From: Kingdonia uniflora
Lineage: Eukaryota; Streptophyta; Magnoliopsida; Ranunculales; Circaeasteraceae
NCBI GenBank assembly: GCA_014058105.1
Contig: JACGCM010001655.1
Coordinates: forward strand, 2,294,001 to 2,358,000
Direction of reading: 5' to 3'
DNA: 64,000 bases
Each line of letters starts with the position of its first letter. The first letter of the stretch is position 1. Positions 33,480 to 45,840 of this stretch are shown one piece after another. The notes below the pieces were generated by a model. That model was not told where the DNA came from. It made no database searches and was given only the letters and a program-made list of their open reading frames with translations. Made by a program: the position numbers and the translations under genes.

Positions 33480-34804
33480 TTTCAACCCCCAACATTGATC
33501 ACGTATCTTTATGCACGATCAACACTGGTGGCGATAAAGGGGGAGACGATGATTGGCGAAAGCTTTTCCTAGCCCACCTCGGTGTTGACAATAATTGCAA
33601 CGGACTACTCCCCGCATATCTAAAAGAACGTTGACAGCTGATCAACAACTCAAAGTGTTATATTACTCAAAATGGTATGCTATACCGCCTTTCTATCACA
33701 GGGCCTTACCTCAAGTGCTTCTCAAAGTTAAATGTAGACGACCTGCTCCATGAATTACACGAAAGAACTTGTGGCTCCCACGCCGCAGGTAGATCATTAG
33801 CAAACAAAGCTATTACTCAAGAGGTATTCTGGCCTGGGATGCGCAAGCAAGCATAGGAGTACTCCCGCATATGTGATACCTGCCAAAGACATGGACATAT
33901 GATACGCGTTCCTGCGGACGAACTCCATGCAAACAAGGTTTTCTAGCCATTCAAAAGATGGGCACTAGACCTCGTCGGAAAATTCCCAAACTCTCCAAGA
34001 AATCGCCGTTACCTACTCGTAGCTACCGATTACTTTACAAAATGGGTAGAAGTAATTCCACTATGTCTAACTAGAGAAGAAGAGGTTATCTCTTTATTCT
34101 AGAGCCACATAATCACTCAGTTCGGGTGCCCCCACCTAATTCGTATCGATAAGGGAACCCAATTTGTGGGAGATAAGGTCGTAACTTTCCTAAACCACCA
34201 CAATATCATCTACTCACCATCAAATCCATACTATCCTCAAGGCAATGGCCAAGCCGAAATCACCAACAAAACCATCGTGGACGGACTCAAAAAATGGTTT
34301 TACTTACAGAAAAAAGGAAATTCGGTTCGCGAACTGCCTCACGTCCTGTAGGCGTATCGAACCATTCCCTGACAATCTACTGAGTATACCCAGTTTCGCC
34401 TTACTTATGGCACTGAGGTTGTCATTCCTTCTGAATATCAACATCCAGTTCACGATCACGAGCTGACTGAAGTAAGAAATCAGTTCAAATTGGCTTGCAA
34501 CCTCAATATGATAGATGAGACCAGGGAACACACCATCACTAACCTAGGTCGATATCATCATATGCTTGCCAGAACATATAATATCCGAGTCAGGAGCCGT
34601 ACTTTCTAAATCAAAGATCTCATCCTCAGAGAAATTCCTCAATATCGCAAAGAGCCTCACGCTGGAAAATTAGCCGACAATTGGGAGGGTCCATTTATTA
34701 TCACAGGTCTCTCAGGCCTGGGATCATACTATCTCATGACAGAAGATGGAATCCCCATTTCAAATCCTTGGAGCACTAGGCGACTGAAACAGTACTATCG
34801 TTAA
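33480..34804 (+). pseudogene. Element I: integrase
   Basis: HHCC zinc part near 33740-33900 (LHERTCGSHAAGRSLANK, FWPGMRKQA, CDTCQRHGHM). Catalytic core: WALDLVGKFPNSPRNRRYLL, VATDYFTKWVEVIPLC, RIDKGTQFVGDKVVTFLNHH (second Asp kept as IDKG), and YYPQGNGQAEITNKTIVDGL. C-terminal Tat-type tail: LADNWEGPFIITGLSGLGSY, NPWSTRRLKQYYR, stop at 34802. Stops interrupt at several sites. Confidence 0.85.
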
Positions 34805-34984
34805 GCGTCTTACTACTCCATTTCCATTGTTCACTTTTTATTTTTCAATTCCAAAAGTGAGATTCTCATCTCCATCCAATGTAAAATTTGAACTTATCAA
34901 TGAAAGTTTTTTTTGAAAAATATCATTCTCTTCACGAACATTCGACCACATTCTATAGATTAAAGTATAGCTAATACTAGCTTA

Positions 34985-35640
34985 CAATCGATCTTATCCA
35001 AGTTAGATCAAGGATATCACTTGATCTGGCATCTTTTATAAAATCTTTGTGATTGCAGCAAGTGAAGAAATTTGTTTCATATCAAATACTCTACCAAACA
35101 AGATATAAGGCAAAAGTAATTCTAGTCTTCATCTTTTTCAACTTGTTTGGGTCATTTACAACGGCTGGATCAAGGATATCACTTGGTTTGGCTGACTCAA
35201 CTAAATCTCTACGATTGTAGCAAGTGTAGAAACTTGCTTCATATCAAAGACTCTACCAAACAAGAGATAAGACAAAGGTAATGCTAGTCTTCATCTTTTT
35301 CAACTTGTTTGGGTCATTTATAATGGACGGATCAAAGATATCACTTGGTTCGGCTGACTCTACTAAATCTCTGCGATTATAGCAAGTGCAGAAACTTGTA
35401 TCACATCAAAGACTCTACCATACATAAGATAAGGTAAATGTCATACTAGCCTTCATCTCTTTCAATATGTCTACGATATTTCTTTAGTTTAAATCAAGTT
35501 TCTATTTGGTTTAACTCAACCCATTTCTGCGATTGAAACGAATGCAAAAACTTATTTTATATCAAAGACCCCACCAAACACAATAAGGCAAAGGTCATAC
35601 TAGCTTTCATCTATTTTACTGTGTCTGCGACAGATACTAT
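34985..35640 (+). repeat. Tandem array, about 160-bp unit, 4 copies (element I)
   Basis: Units marked by 'gatcaaggatatcacttg' at 35006, 35168 and 35330, then a diverged unit from about 35485. Each holds 'gcgattgcagcaagtg.agaaacttg', 'atcaaagactctaccaaacaa' and 'aaggtcatactagtcttcatct'. It lies between the integrase stop and the end of the antisense gene. The last part of the unit recurs at 63865-64000 in element M. Confidence 0.9.
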
Positions 35641-35722
35641 TTATTTTCTGGAAATATTCATATTACATAGGATTCTTTTCTGTTGATGGAGTATCAGCAG
35701 TGCTTCCCCCTACATCAAGAGG

Positions 35723-38700
35723 TCAAACTTTCAGTTCGCGGATCACAGCAGCTTTACCTGATTCTAGCAATTCATTAGTTCGAGGGCCCAGTTGGGTCTC
35801 CATGACGCCCAGACAGTTCCCTCGATCTATCTTTGCTCCAAAAATGCATCCCTTATCCGGCAGTATTTTGAGCAAGGTATCTCGTTCTGACTCAAGTGTT
35901 TTTACTTCCTCTACAAAATATGCAATAATCGCCTTTAACAGGTCGAAGTGTGACGCATCAGGTATGACCATTATTATAAATTTTACTCTCACCTTCTCGA
36001 GGCATGACTCTAACTTAGCATACTTATTCTAAAGTTCAGTCATTTCCATATCGACCTTAGCATGATTGATTACATTATCTTCCAACTTTTTTATATACTT
36101 AGCTGATTCAGCGAGGTTTATGGCTTCTAAATCTACTACCCGGGCACAAAGTCTTTGAATTTCTACGTTCAACTCTTTCCTAGCCAGAACACCCCTCAAT
36201 AATTCTTTTTTCATCTTCATCAGCGATTCTTTTGCTTTGATTTCTCCTTCCAGCACTTTCTCCCTGATAAGAGTAGATTCCAACTTCTGCTGGCATTCCC
36301 TCAAGTTCGCATTTCCCTTCTGAACATGCCCCTGAATACGAGATGCATCACTTTCTAGCTCTCTAATTCAACCTGAGAGACTAACTACATCCCCTCAAAC
36401 TAGAGGAGCCTTAAACTCTGTTCTACTTCCCCCTGAACGTTCCCTAGCCTCAACTTTCGTGGCACGCGTAGTGGCCTACACCAGTTCAGCCTTAAGTCGT
36501 GCAACCCTCTCAATTAAATTGTTACACCTTCATTGTATTTCCCAGAATTCCATATCCTTGGGTGGTAGGGCTATTTGCAAATGTTTAGCTGCGGCTTCCG
36601 AAGCCGATAGATTTTCTCGAGCTACCCTCAGCTCATTGTCTTTTTTAACCAATTCATGTCTCATTCGTTTAAGTTCGTTCCTACAAGTCTGAAGATCAGA
36701 TCGAAATCGTTCCTTCAATCTTTCCAACGCCTGAATATGGTATTGAGCCGTGTCGGCCTGCTTACCCATCACAACCAGCACGTCGGCCCGACTTTGAAGC
36801 TTCTTGGGGCGTGCTATTATCTCCGCTAGCTCTTTTAATCCCTTACCTATTTGGCATCTTTCTTTTCGACCTGAAGAGTCAGGTCTGATACAGCCTGGGT
36901 CACCTCCACAAGTTTAAAATGTGCCTTTACGTATTGATCTTCTCTATTCTCGCTCGCCTCCTTCATCCTATCAAACTGCTCGGAAAATTCCCTATTCCAC
37001 ATTAGTATGTTACCCTCACGTGAGCGAGATGAATCTAATTTGACCTGTGGGAATATAATAATTTTTAGTACAGTTCAATTCACAAAAACCTTTGAATATA
37101 TACATTCCACATTTCTAAAGAGTCTATATGATTTCTAAACATCTATGGTGTCCAAATACTTTTAGACTAAAAGTTTGGAGTGCATTCTCAGATAAACATT
37201 TTATGAGTATTCTTTTGGTGTAAAAGGTACATACTTTTGATATGCTACTTTATATTAATAGCATTGGATTTTTACCATGCACCTATACCCTATTTATGTG
37301 ATAATTTAATAGTGGTATAACATACAGGTTGAAACACCTATTTCGATCTAACTTGTAGCTCTGCTTGTGCAGACAGCAAGGCTTTAGAGGTCTCTCTTTC
37401 CCTGGCAAGTTCAAACTTTTGATCTTTTATTCTGGGACTCAACTCTCTAAGTGCCTACAAGAGGTTTATAAAACAAAGTCAATCTACAGAATTTTCTTCC
37501 CCACACACAATTCAACAACTTACAAATATTTATACAAACACACGTTTTTACCCTACCTTCTCACTAATACCTTCTGGAAGCTCAACGCCATCCCCTTGAT
37601 TGTCGAACACCGTCTGGCAGAAAACACCATCCAGAGCGTCCACGATTCCTACCACTTCTGCTTCCTCCTCATCTTCCTCCTCAGCATAGGTGTCCGCCTT
37701 GATGGCATCCACCTCCTCCTATGAATATCCCTTCAGCATCAAATAACGTTCTAGTCTGTCATGCTCCTCAGCCATCTTGTCTAGATTGGCCTTTATCCCC
37801 ACCTGTAGTAGACCAATCGCCATGGCATGAGAAGCTTTCAGCTGCCTAACTACCTTCATAGCGTTAGTCCTGGATCGAGCTAACTTCTTCTCCAGCTTGA
37901 TGTTCGCCTTCTTCAACTCGGACTTTCTTCCTTAATACCAAGCCAAATCCCCTTAACGAGACGAGGAACCTACAAAAATTAAATCGATCTCAGCGATTAG
38001 CTTGAAACGCATTAAGCAGTTCCTTCTGATAATACAAACTTACCATCCTGTTCGTGTTTTCCTCTCCATGGGGAACCGCCAACCTGGCCTTTTACTTGAC
38101 CTCTTTGAGGTCATCTAACGCAGTAAATTGTACCTCAACGACCTTCTCCTCTGACTCCCCTGAGGGTTCGACTCTCTTCTCCACTTCCAGTTGTACTAGA
38201 GGCCGACAAAGCCTTTAATATCTATTTTTTCGATTATTTTAGAGCTATTTTGCTCGATATAATAGGACTCGGCTGAGCCGAACTGCCTGTTTCAGGAATC
38301 TTGGACAAATTGGTTTGAGCCTCCTCAACACTTACTTGCCTTTTCCCTTCATCAACACCCGCCATCGACCTGGTCGACTGGGTTTTTCCAACATTTTTTA
38401 ACCTGCTATCAACCCTCTTCTTTCTATTCAGGCCGAGTCCCTCCAAGACAAATTCAAGCTCAGTCTCATCCTCCGCAACTTCGTCCAATAGAGATTCCTA
38501 CCTCTCCACTTTAGACTTTACACCTGCAATGAACAACATCTTTTATTATCAATTAGAGTTATCAGTGCAATATAACAATAATTCTATACATGCATGTCTA
38601 TACTTACTTTGTTTTACAGTTCTAAACCGAAGGTCCAAAAGTTCTTCATCATGTTTTTGTAGACAATTACCCTTCACCCATATCACAGACGTATGACCCC

Positions 38701-39665
38701 CTACTGGCCTTATAATTATTCACCCCATAAAACTACAAAATGTCCTCAAGGGTTATCCTCCTCACTTTTCCCTCATTTTCCTATTTTTCATTCAGTTGAT
38801 CACACACAGTTATTACCCCCCACATATTCTCGTTCAATTGAACAGGACATGCCCCAATTGCATTTATGACCCCATTCGCCAAATTGGTGAGGGGAAGGCT
38901 CAACCCATATTCTAATTTAGATAGGTAACATAAAAAACCATCTGAGAGGTCACTCTGAGCATCCCCGTTGAAGTATTCTAACGAGATCGATTCATCTATG
39001 CCCCTATCTTATTTTTCCACTTCCAAATCTGCCAATAGATAGAAATACTCTTCCCTCTTCGCTACCGCATAGCACCTAAACTGCCTATCGTCATATTCTA
39101 CACAATTTCCCCACTTCCCTCCTACAGCCGCCTTAGCTTTTCAAAACTCTCTAAAGGCATCAGAACCAGGAGGATATGATATCAACTTGCCAGGAAAACC
39201 CAGAAATTATTTCAATCTTACTTCCACCTCACTCTTAAAATCATTCATTCGACCAGAGGTCGATACCTGATTAACAGATAAACTATATACGTATGACTTT
39301 AACCTATATACGTCAACATTTATTACATACATCTCTACTAACCTTCTGTATCCGAATAAGAATCGGCAGTTGCGTTAAGCCTTTCTATCTCAACGTTGCT
39401 ATATAGCCACCTACGAGATCCAGAATCTTTTGCTCTCTTCAACCGTTGATCACCCTCTTTATCAAATCCCCAAAATTTTTGTCTCTCTCTCTGTGCTCTT
39501 CAAAATTTTAGAAGTTGAAAAACGTTTGATTAGAGACAAAGAAGTACTATTTATCTTTTCTCTCTCAAGCGGGTGGCATTTATTGCGCCTCGAACGAACC
39601 GTCCTCGATTCTGGAACCGAGGCATCCTTTTCACTCTCCATGTCAAATGTCTTGTACCTTTTCAA
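35723..39665 (-). pseudogene. Element I: long antisense gene, intron-containing, gypsy-type-transposon domain plus coiled coil
   Basis: Homologue of 57055-61310 in element L. Predicted introns (plus coordinates): 39267-39342, 38524-38607, 37970-38043, 37455-37556, 37045-37352, all GT...AG. N-terminal domain 39240-38610: REF, stop, KAKAAVGGKWGN; ESISLEYFNGDAQSDLSDGF; YGLSLPLTNLANGVINAIGA; PVQLNENMWGVITVCDQLN; RRITLEDIL. Then a charged linker (ESLLDEVAEDETELEFVLEG) and long coiled coil from about 37920 to 36030. C-terminal block 35992-35723: AYFVEEVKTLESERDTLLKI, DRGNCLGVMETQLG. Exon joints and phases agree with L; for example KQ|SVKSKVER against TKG|INCKVSRKES. In-frame stops show decay. Unknown role, perhaps structural or nucleic-acid binding. 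Confidence 0.65.
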
Positions 39666-40145
39666 TTAAACTACCTTTCCATCATTATAACTCCCCTCAT
39701 TTTTTAACTTATTATTCGCCCCTATTTCCATATCTTTTCCTGACCTTCCCACACTCATGATAACTCACTCTGTACGATGTCAGATTCTTACTTACTTACA
39801 TACAAAACAAAACTAGAAGCTTTTGCATTTTTATATTTTTGTTTCTCTTACCATGTTTATCATACTTATAGTAATTGACGTCATTTTCTTAACTGTGCAA
39901 AATTTTAAAATTAACCAAATTATTTGCTAAAATAGTCTCAAAATAGATTCGCACCTATAGAAGATCCAATTGACTTATATTATTTCTATTACATTCAAAA
40001 CAATTATATTATTCATGAGCAACGCTTTATACAATATCTATCGCAGCCTTAGTAAACTGAACGATATCGTCCCATCACATTATTCGGTGGTCTTTAGATC
40101 TTCGAATTCGATCTCAACTTCAGTAATTAAATCCAGCAACCTTTC

Positions 40146-40373
40146 TCATCCTACTGCATCCCTAACCAATTCATGAAAGCACTCTTCATAAAAATAATGA
40201 GCATATTCTAGTTTTCTACTCCTTACATTTAAACCTTCGAGCTGACACTCCCTTAATGGTAGCTCAGCATCATAACCAAAGGAACAAAAGATCCTCTCCC
40301 GCACTTCAGTAATTTTTATAGCCAATCGTCCTCCCGCGGCTTGACGAATCCTCTGAGATCGAGTCCATACCAT
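40146..40373 (-). CDS. Element I: antisense short ORF (MV-TRSQR type)
   Basis: 75 codons without a stop. The start MVWTRSQRIRQAAGG is chosen because L has MVKTRSQRAVVARV at 61872. Shared downstream pattern: ITEVRERIFCSFGYDAELPL against IDEIREAIFGQQGYDAVMLK. It ends in HYFYEECFHELVRDAVG. It lies between the long antisense gene and the LTR. The occurrence in two elements supports a real coding sequence. Possibly a distant relative of the short ORFs in F and G (same place, similar size). Confidence 0.5.
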   Translation of the reverse strand: MVWTRSQRIRQAAGGRLAIKITEVRERIFCSFGYDAELPLRECQLEGLNVRSRKLEYAHYFYEECFHELVRDAVG

Positions 40374-41446
40374 CCTAATCCATCCCCCATTTTTTTTAAA
40401 GATCATTCTACTCGTATTTATACGTTTCTCACACATTTTCCTCTCAAGAATGTATTTTTTTACCTTATATCTCGTAACAGAACAACCCAGAATCTTGGAA
40501 TAAATTCTTTGAACTTATCCTCTCATCGGTGCATACATTAGTTACCATACTCGACCTTACGCTACACCGAGTTGTACCTCTATCGACCTACATCAGCTCA
40601 AATTTCCACGATTACATATTCCCTACAATTTTTTCTCCCTCACCTGTTAAAAGCATTACAATATCATTTTTACATCATCAACGTCATTATCCGCATGTGT
40701 TTATCTTAGTTCGAGAGTCAATACATTGATTCATTACTTATAACCTATTATTCATCCCAATACCCAACACAATTCAGTTCGTTTATGATTTTTTTTCTTA
40801 TATACAGTTTATTGAATAAGACTTTTATTCATGTAAAAAATGTTACATACGATTTTTAGATAACAAGTTTTTCAATACACCGACCTCAGGAATACAACAA
40901 AATGTTATCCGTCCCACACCAACCTCCAAGTACTTTACAGATAACAAGTTTTCCCTATTTATTGAAAGTCACAGGTCATTCAGGTACGCCGAGGCGTCAT
41001 GTCTTCCAGTTCTTTTTGCTTCAGTGATCTTTCACCCAGGTACAAAGTAAACATTGGATCCAACATTGAGCTTCCCTCATACAAGTTTGGTTGAAATCTA
41101 GTCGAACTTCAAACGGAAACTACGCAAGAAGTAAAATCAATGATAGAACAAAATTCTCAAACTAAGAAATTTTGGATCGCCACAACGTGATGGAAATACG
41201 GAAATAAACTCCTACTAGTTGTCTCCTTCCTCCGCTACCATCACCTTTTCCTCTGAAACTACCACCTCCGAAAATTTGGTAGCGATGAAGAGGGTTAAAC
41301 GTTAGAATCCATGGTGACACAAGAAATCAACATATCTGACCCACAGATACACCTATCCCTGCAAATGAAGCACTGACCCTGTCTTCCACAATAGTGTAGA
41401 GACAGGCCCACCGTTCCTTGCCTGTCAAGATGACAACATGAAATCT

Positions 41447-41629
41447 CTACTTATAGTAGAAATCTTCCCCAGTTTCAACCGCTTCCTCTTCTGATAAGCC
41501 TTGGTACATCGGAGGAATAGGAGCGGGTATTGACATTTCCAAGAAACGATCACTAAAGTATTTCAACTTCAACCTCTGCGTTTCAAACACGATCCTCTCT
41601 TCAAGAACCATCCTCCGGGTTTTCATCAT
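41447..41629 (-). CDS. Element I: second antisense short ORF near the LTR
   Basis: 60 codons: MMKTRRMVLEERIVFETQRL, LKYFSDRFLEMSIPAPIPPM, YQGLSEEEAVETGEDFYYK. The part 'YFSDR.LEM...P' and the acidic 'E..ETGEDFYY' resemble 'FFSDHELDWDM' and 'PGETINGETYSY' of the short ORFs in element F. Readable sequence continues past the stop (FHVVILTGKERWAV). Function unknown; similarity judged by eye. Confidence 0.4.
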   Translation of the reverse strand: MMKTRRMVLEERIVFETQRLKLKYFSDRFLEMSIPAPIPPMYQGLSEEEAVETGEDFYYK

Positions 41630-41932
41630 TTCAAAAAAAGAAAGATCACGCTTACGAAAGCATTACGCAAGCAAGCACTGTTTCAAAGATTTGCTACAGG
41701 TACTATTTATATATCCCTACATTTATTGTACAGGTACGTTTTCCCAAGCGTCATCATTTATTGAAAACATGACTATTCAAATGCAACCGTCACATACATC
41801 CGCATTATCATTTAATACCCACCACTTCCCAATATCACGTAACTTCTACCCAGTCAAACGCCATCATTACTTTGTTTCAAATTTCAACTTTTTAGCACAT
41901 TCTTTCTCAACCAAAGCCACTCGTGACTTTGG

Positions 41933-41947
41933 TTGCAAGGGGGCGAT
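41933..41947 (+). promoter_or_regulatory. Polypurine tract of element I
   Basis: TTGCAAGGGGGCGAT just before the LTR; element L has TTGCGAGGGAGCGAT in the same place (63118-63132). Confidence 0.75.
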
Positions 41948-42453
41948 TATAAGAACTTATCATTCGATCTCATTCAAAGTCGAGCCAGCTCGAGTTACCT
42001 CCATCTCAGGCTCACACATTTTTAGCACTCCAGTCAACATTCTAACCAGCCCTACGAATAACTCTAGAACGTGGATCGAGCTAAACCAAAAAAACATTAC
42101 CCAGTCAAAGAGACATATCTCTCACGAACTCGTCAGTCATTCAGTTGACTACCACTAACCACATTATTCAAAAAACGTGTTCCAGAACGATGAAGAGCTA
42201 TGAGGAAAGCCTATATAAAGGAAAAGTTCTCGAATAAACAAGGACCAGAAAAAAACTATACAAACTTCTTATTTATGAGATTAAAAACATTTATATATTT
42301 AGAGATCACTTTGAATAAAGATATCCGCCTCAAGAAATAAAGATACTTTCATAAAAATCCTCCATACGAGGTCATGGTTTTTATCTGTTCAGAGGTTTTC
42401 TATGCTAAAAACACCTATTTTCATTTCTTACTTTCCATTAGACAATTGTTACA
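41948..42453 (+). repeat. Element I: 3' LTR
   Basis: Starts TATAAGAACTTATC (L: TGTAGGGACTTATC) and ends GACAATTGTTACA. TATATAAAGG at 42213 is a TATA box. The block 'atcctccatacgaggtcatggtttttatctgttcagaggtttt' near 42356 matches the LTR of L near 52359 and is shared in diverged form with F, G and J. Confidence 0.75.
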
Positions 42454-42469
42454 GGTTCATTGGTGCGAT

Positions 42470-43631
42470 AGCTAATTCCTAATCATTTTGAGCTTTCGGA
42501 ATTTGGCCATTACAGTGATCATATCCTCCAAGGTCGTAGGTTTGTTGAGGAAGAGGTGCTCTTTGGCTTTGCAGTCGAGCTGGAGCGCGTTTGTGAAAGC
42601 AGTAACAACTATTTTCTGATCGAGATTGTCGACTTTGTGCGCGAGCTCTAAAAACTTCTTTGCAAAAGCCTCGAGCTTCACTCCATGTGACTATTTGAGA
42701 CTAATAAGAGAATATAAATTTTCTTCTTTATCTCTGTTGTAAACATATGTCTGAATAAATTATTTCTACAGCTGGTCGAATGTGTATATGGAATCTACAA
42801 CCAAAGAGTGGAACCATCGGAGTGGTTCCTCCTAGAAAGTTGTGGCAAGCAGACGGTAGAAAAATGGTTGAGATCAGAGTATAGCCCCAATGAATCACGG
42901 TATTGCTGAATCAACTTCTTTGGATCGGTACCCTTGTATTTGCAATTTTTTAGAGTATGGAAACATTTTGATATTTCCATATCGAATAGTTATTTGGAAA
43001 TTGGACTTCCTTATAACTTGGTAAGGTCGTCGGTAGTGCCTATAACTTGTGCTTCGATCAACTCCTTCATACGCTGGTCCATATGATCTTGTGTAACATA
43101 ATGACGGATCGGTTGAGTGGTTTGACGAGGAGGTTGCGGATTGTCAAACGATCTTGTACTAGAACTTGGGGTTGAGGTTGCTGCTCTTCCTCTTGATACA
43201 GGGAACATCGGTGACCTCGGATGATCTCAGACTAAACTTTACCACCAAAATAAATGAAAGGTTGAGGTTCGTGCTGAATATTTCTATAAATAGCTTAGTT
43301 GGTAGCTCTTCGATTTCCCAATCTCTCGTAATTGATCACGATCTCATGTTTGAGGAGCTTGTTGAGTGTTTTGTAGAGCTTGCAAGGTAGTCTGCATTAT
43401 TGTTATTTGATCTTCAGGTCGTTTGAGCACTGTCAAAGGAGTTTGTCATTCGGTGTTGAGTTCCTTCTCATAGAACTCTCGAAGGAGCTCTCAGTAAAGA
43501 GTTAATTAACGTTCAAGCTTATTGCGTTTCTCCATCTCAGTGTTGAGATTCGCCTGTAGCTCTATAAATTATTTTAACTCAATTGAAAGATCGAACTAGA
43601 TTCTGGTTGCTGGTCGCCTGGACGTGACCAT
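42470..43631 (-). pseudogene. gag: Element J: gag
   Basis: Start MVTSRRPATRI at 43631, about 75 bases after the LTR. A coiled-coil-like leader is followed by a serine/proline/glutamine-rich stretch (43011-43208: PSSSTRSFDNPQPPRQTTQP, then HYVTQDHMDQRMKELIEAQV, also seen in L as YISRELMDQRIREIIEA). The capsid core follows: DPKKLIQQYRDSLGLYSDLN, LEAFAKKFLELAHKVDNLDQ, IVVTAFTNALQLDCKAKEHL. Frameshifts and stops throughout. It breaks off before the zinc knuckle. Confidence 0.75.
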
Positions 43632-43687
43632 GATTGAAATTTGTAATAGGGTGAATGAATGCCTTAGGATATCGTGGAAGTGATTTC

Positions 43688-43708
43688 TTTCCCGCAGACA
43701 GCACTAAA
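43688..43708 (-). promoter_or_regulatory. Primer-binding site of element J
   Basis: Minus strand TTTAGTGCTGTCTGCGGGAA directly after ...GGCCATTACA. It aligns with TTTGGCACCGTATGTGGGAA in L. Confidence 0.65.
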
Positions 43709-44321
43709 TGTAATGGCCTAATTCTGTAAGCTCGAAGTGGCTTAAAATTAGCTCTTACACCAATATACCTCTAAAAAAATCTAATAAAAAGTAAGAAATG
43801 ATACAGATGATTTAGCGTAGAAAATCTCTAAATAGGTAAAAAAACCACGACCTCGAGTTGAGAATTTTTGTAATAGTAATTTTTATTGCTTGAGGTTGAT
43901 ATCTTATTACAAGTGATCTCTTGACTTAGAAATGCTTGATCTAGTAAGTAAGAAGTTTAAAGTTTTGAGATTCTTGAAAATATAGTTTTCTTGGTGATTT
44001 CTTGTATAATTTTCTGCTCCTTGTCTATTCTGGAACTTCTTCTTTATATAGGACTTCTCCGCAGTTCTTCATCGTGCTGAATCATATTCCCCAAACAATA
44101 TGGTTAGTGGCGGTTGATTAACTATTGAGTTCGTGAGAGACAAGTATCTTTAACTTGTTCAGGTTTTTCTGTTTGAGCTCGACTCACGTTTTTCATTAGT
44201 TCATGGAGTAGGTGTCAATGTTGACAGGAGAAGTCATATTGAGAATTCGTGAGTCTGATTTGGAGGTAGTTGGAACTGGAGATAACTCGATTTAGGTAAG
44301 ATCGAGGGGTAAACCCCTATA
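43709..44321 (-). repeat. Element J: 5' LTR
   Basis: Minus strand starts TATAGGGGTTTACCCCTCGA and ends GGCCATTACA. The start resembles L (TGTAGGGACTTATCCCTCAA). TATATAAAGAAG near 44042 (minus) is a likely TATA box. It contains the shared 'ctcgaggtcgtggttttt' block near 43840. Confidence 0.75.
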
Positions 44322-45840
44322 GTCTATTTATTATTGCCTTTTTTTACTCCGAATTGCTTGGGGCTTCTGAAAATATACATTATGGTGAGTTAGTGTATTT
44401 TCAGACCCGGGACTCATTGGGCACCATTATAATTAGTGAGTAAGGGCATGGTATAGTATCTATAATCGATAGTGGAGTAAAGATCTAAAAAAATAGGAAA
44501 GATCCTTGGAATCTCTGGAATAGCTACTCCCTGGCTGGCTGACTAGGAAGTGGGAAGTAGGAAGAACAGCCTGGCTAGTTTTGCCTATTGAAAAAGAGAC
44601 ATGGGAGAATAGGATGAAGAAGTAAGTTTCCTTGTCCAATGCCCAGAGAGAGGACAAATGCAATGCCTAATAAGGAGGGTAGTTGGTCTTCTTGTTGACT
44701 TATATAGGTAAAGTATTTAGATCTGCACCGGAAGGTCAAGGTTAGGTTGCACCTGGCTTTAAATCTGAAAAAAATACCAGGGATTTCAAACAAGGTTACA
44801 CCCGGATTAATATTCGAGACGCACAAGAGCAAGCTTCCGTTCATCTTCTAAAGCTATTCAACTACGCCTCTACATTCAAGAACTCAAAGGCTACCTCCCC
44901 TTTGATGGCTACTCACTACACGTATGACTCTTTCGTCTTTCGTAGGCCTTCCTATTGCTCCTACTTTATGCCAAACGCAAGTCCAAGCTACAGTTGACTC
45001 TAACTCTTTTTAAACTCTGTCTACTAACTCTTTATTAACTCCAGCATTAACTCAATACCTATCCTTAGTGCTACCACCACCTTTTATCTTTTTCTATTGT
45101 TTTTATATTTTCTTTACCGTTTGCCCGCAAAAGGTGTAGGCGAGGTTATAACTTCTTTATCTCTTCATAGTAATATCAAGTTTATTCTAGCTCACTGGGG
45201 CCGCAGTTGTTTTTTATTTTGGTTAAAAAAGTTACGTTGTTCCGTCATATCTATCTAACATGCATTTGAACTATAAATCACATTTGAATAGAGTGGCTGG
45301 ATGTTCTCTTGTTAACTTTTATATTAAAATCTACTTTTATCATATTCTTTTTATGATCTAAGTAAAGTTTTTCGCTACTAATTCACTATTGTTCTTTATT
45401 ATTTCTAAATACTTAAGGTAAATATGAATGATCGGTCTGGCTTGAACGGAAATGAGAATACAACTGATAAGTCGATAAAAACCAATAATGAAAGTTCCAC
45501 AATTATTGGAATATCTGAAGCATTCATTGGATAGGTTTTCCCTCTGTCCTTTATTTCTCTACATATTTGGATTAAATCCATTTATCTATTTTCTCTTTGT
45601 AAGATTATATTTGCGTTCTATCTAAGAATCTAAATGCTAAGCACAAATTTACTAAGACCACTATATTTTATTTTCTTTTTGTGCTACAAGTAGTAAAAGT
45701 TGCAGTTTTATTGGCAATATATAATAATTCAAAGCTTTGTTATTCGTCGTTACAATTAGATATGTCTTAACATGATTTTGTGTTTCACCTTTTTACCACA
45801 TCAGAAATATCAATAATTGTTATAGAGCTCAGACGAAAAA
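44322..45840. other. Non-transposon-like spacer, no gene seen
   Basis: No ORF above 89 codons and no recognisable motif. Bases 44430-44990 have higher GC and many 'ctggctggctgac', 'cttcctattgctcc'-like words reminiscent of plant mitochondrial intergenic DNA, which was not confirmed. Bases 45000-45840 are AT-rich. Confidence 0.3.

Larger units (their letters stand above)
31041..42453 (+). mobile_element. Element I: Tat element with antisense genes and 3' LTR, 5' end replaced by element H
   Basis: Order: protease (from its active site), RT, RNase H, second RNase H, integrase, about 160-bp tandem array, long antisense gene, short antisense ORFs, polypurine tract, 3' LTR. Its own 5' LTR and gag are absent. 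The right end abuts minus-strand element J. Confidence 0.8.
42454..44321 (-). mobile_element. Element J: minus-strand Tat element, 5' LTR and gag only
   Basis: Reading leftward from 44321: 5' LTR, primer site, gag. Gag is cut at 42454 by the 3' LTR of element I. The rest of J would lie on the far side of the missing 5' end of I and is not seen. Confidence 0.7.

Noticed and set aside
37365..37724. 119-codon plus-strand ORF
   Set aside because: Opposite strand of antisense-gene exons and intron of I; the exon reading is supported by element L.
41691..42158. 155-codon plus-strand ORF
   Set aside because: Runs across the polypurine tract and into the 3' LTR of I; no homologue in L at the same place.
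44430..45000. Possible mitochondrial DNA insertion
   Set aside because: Base words look organellar but no mitochondrial gene or intron could be recognised; needs a search against plant mitochondrial genomes.
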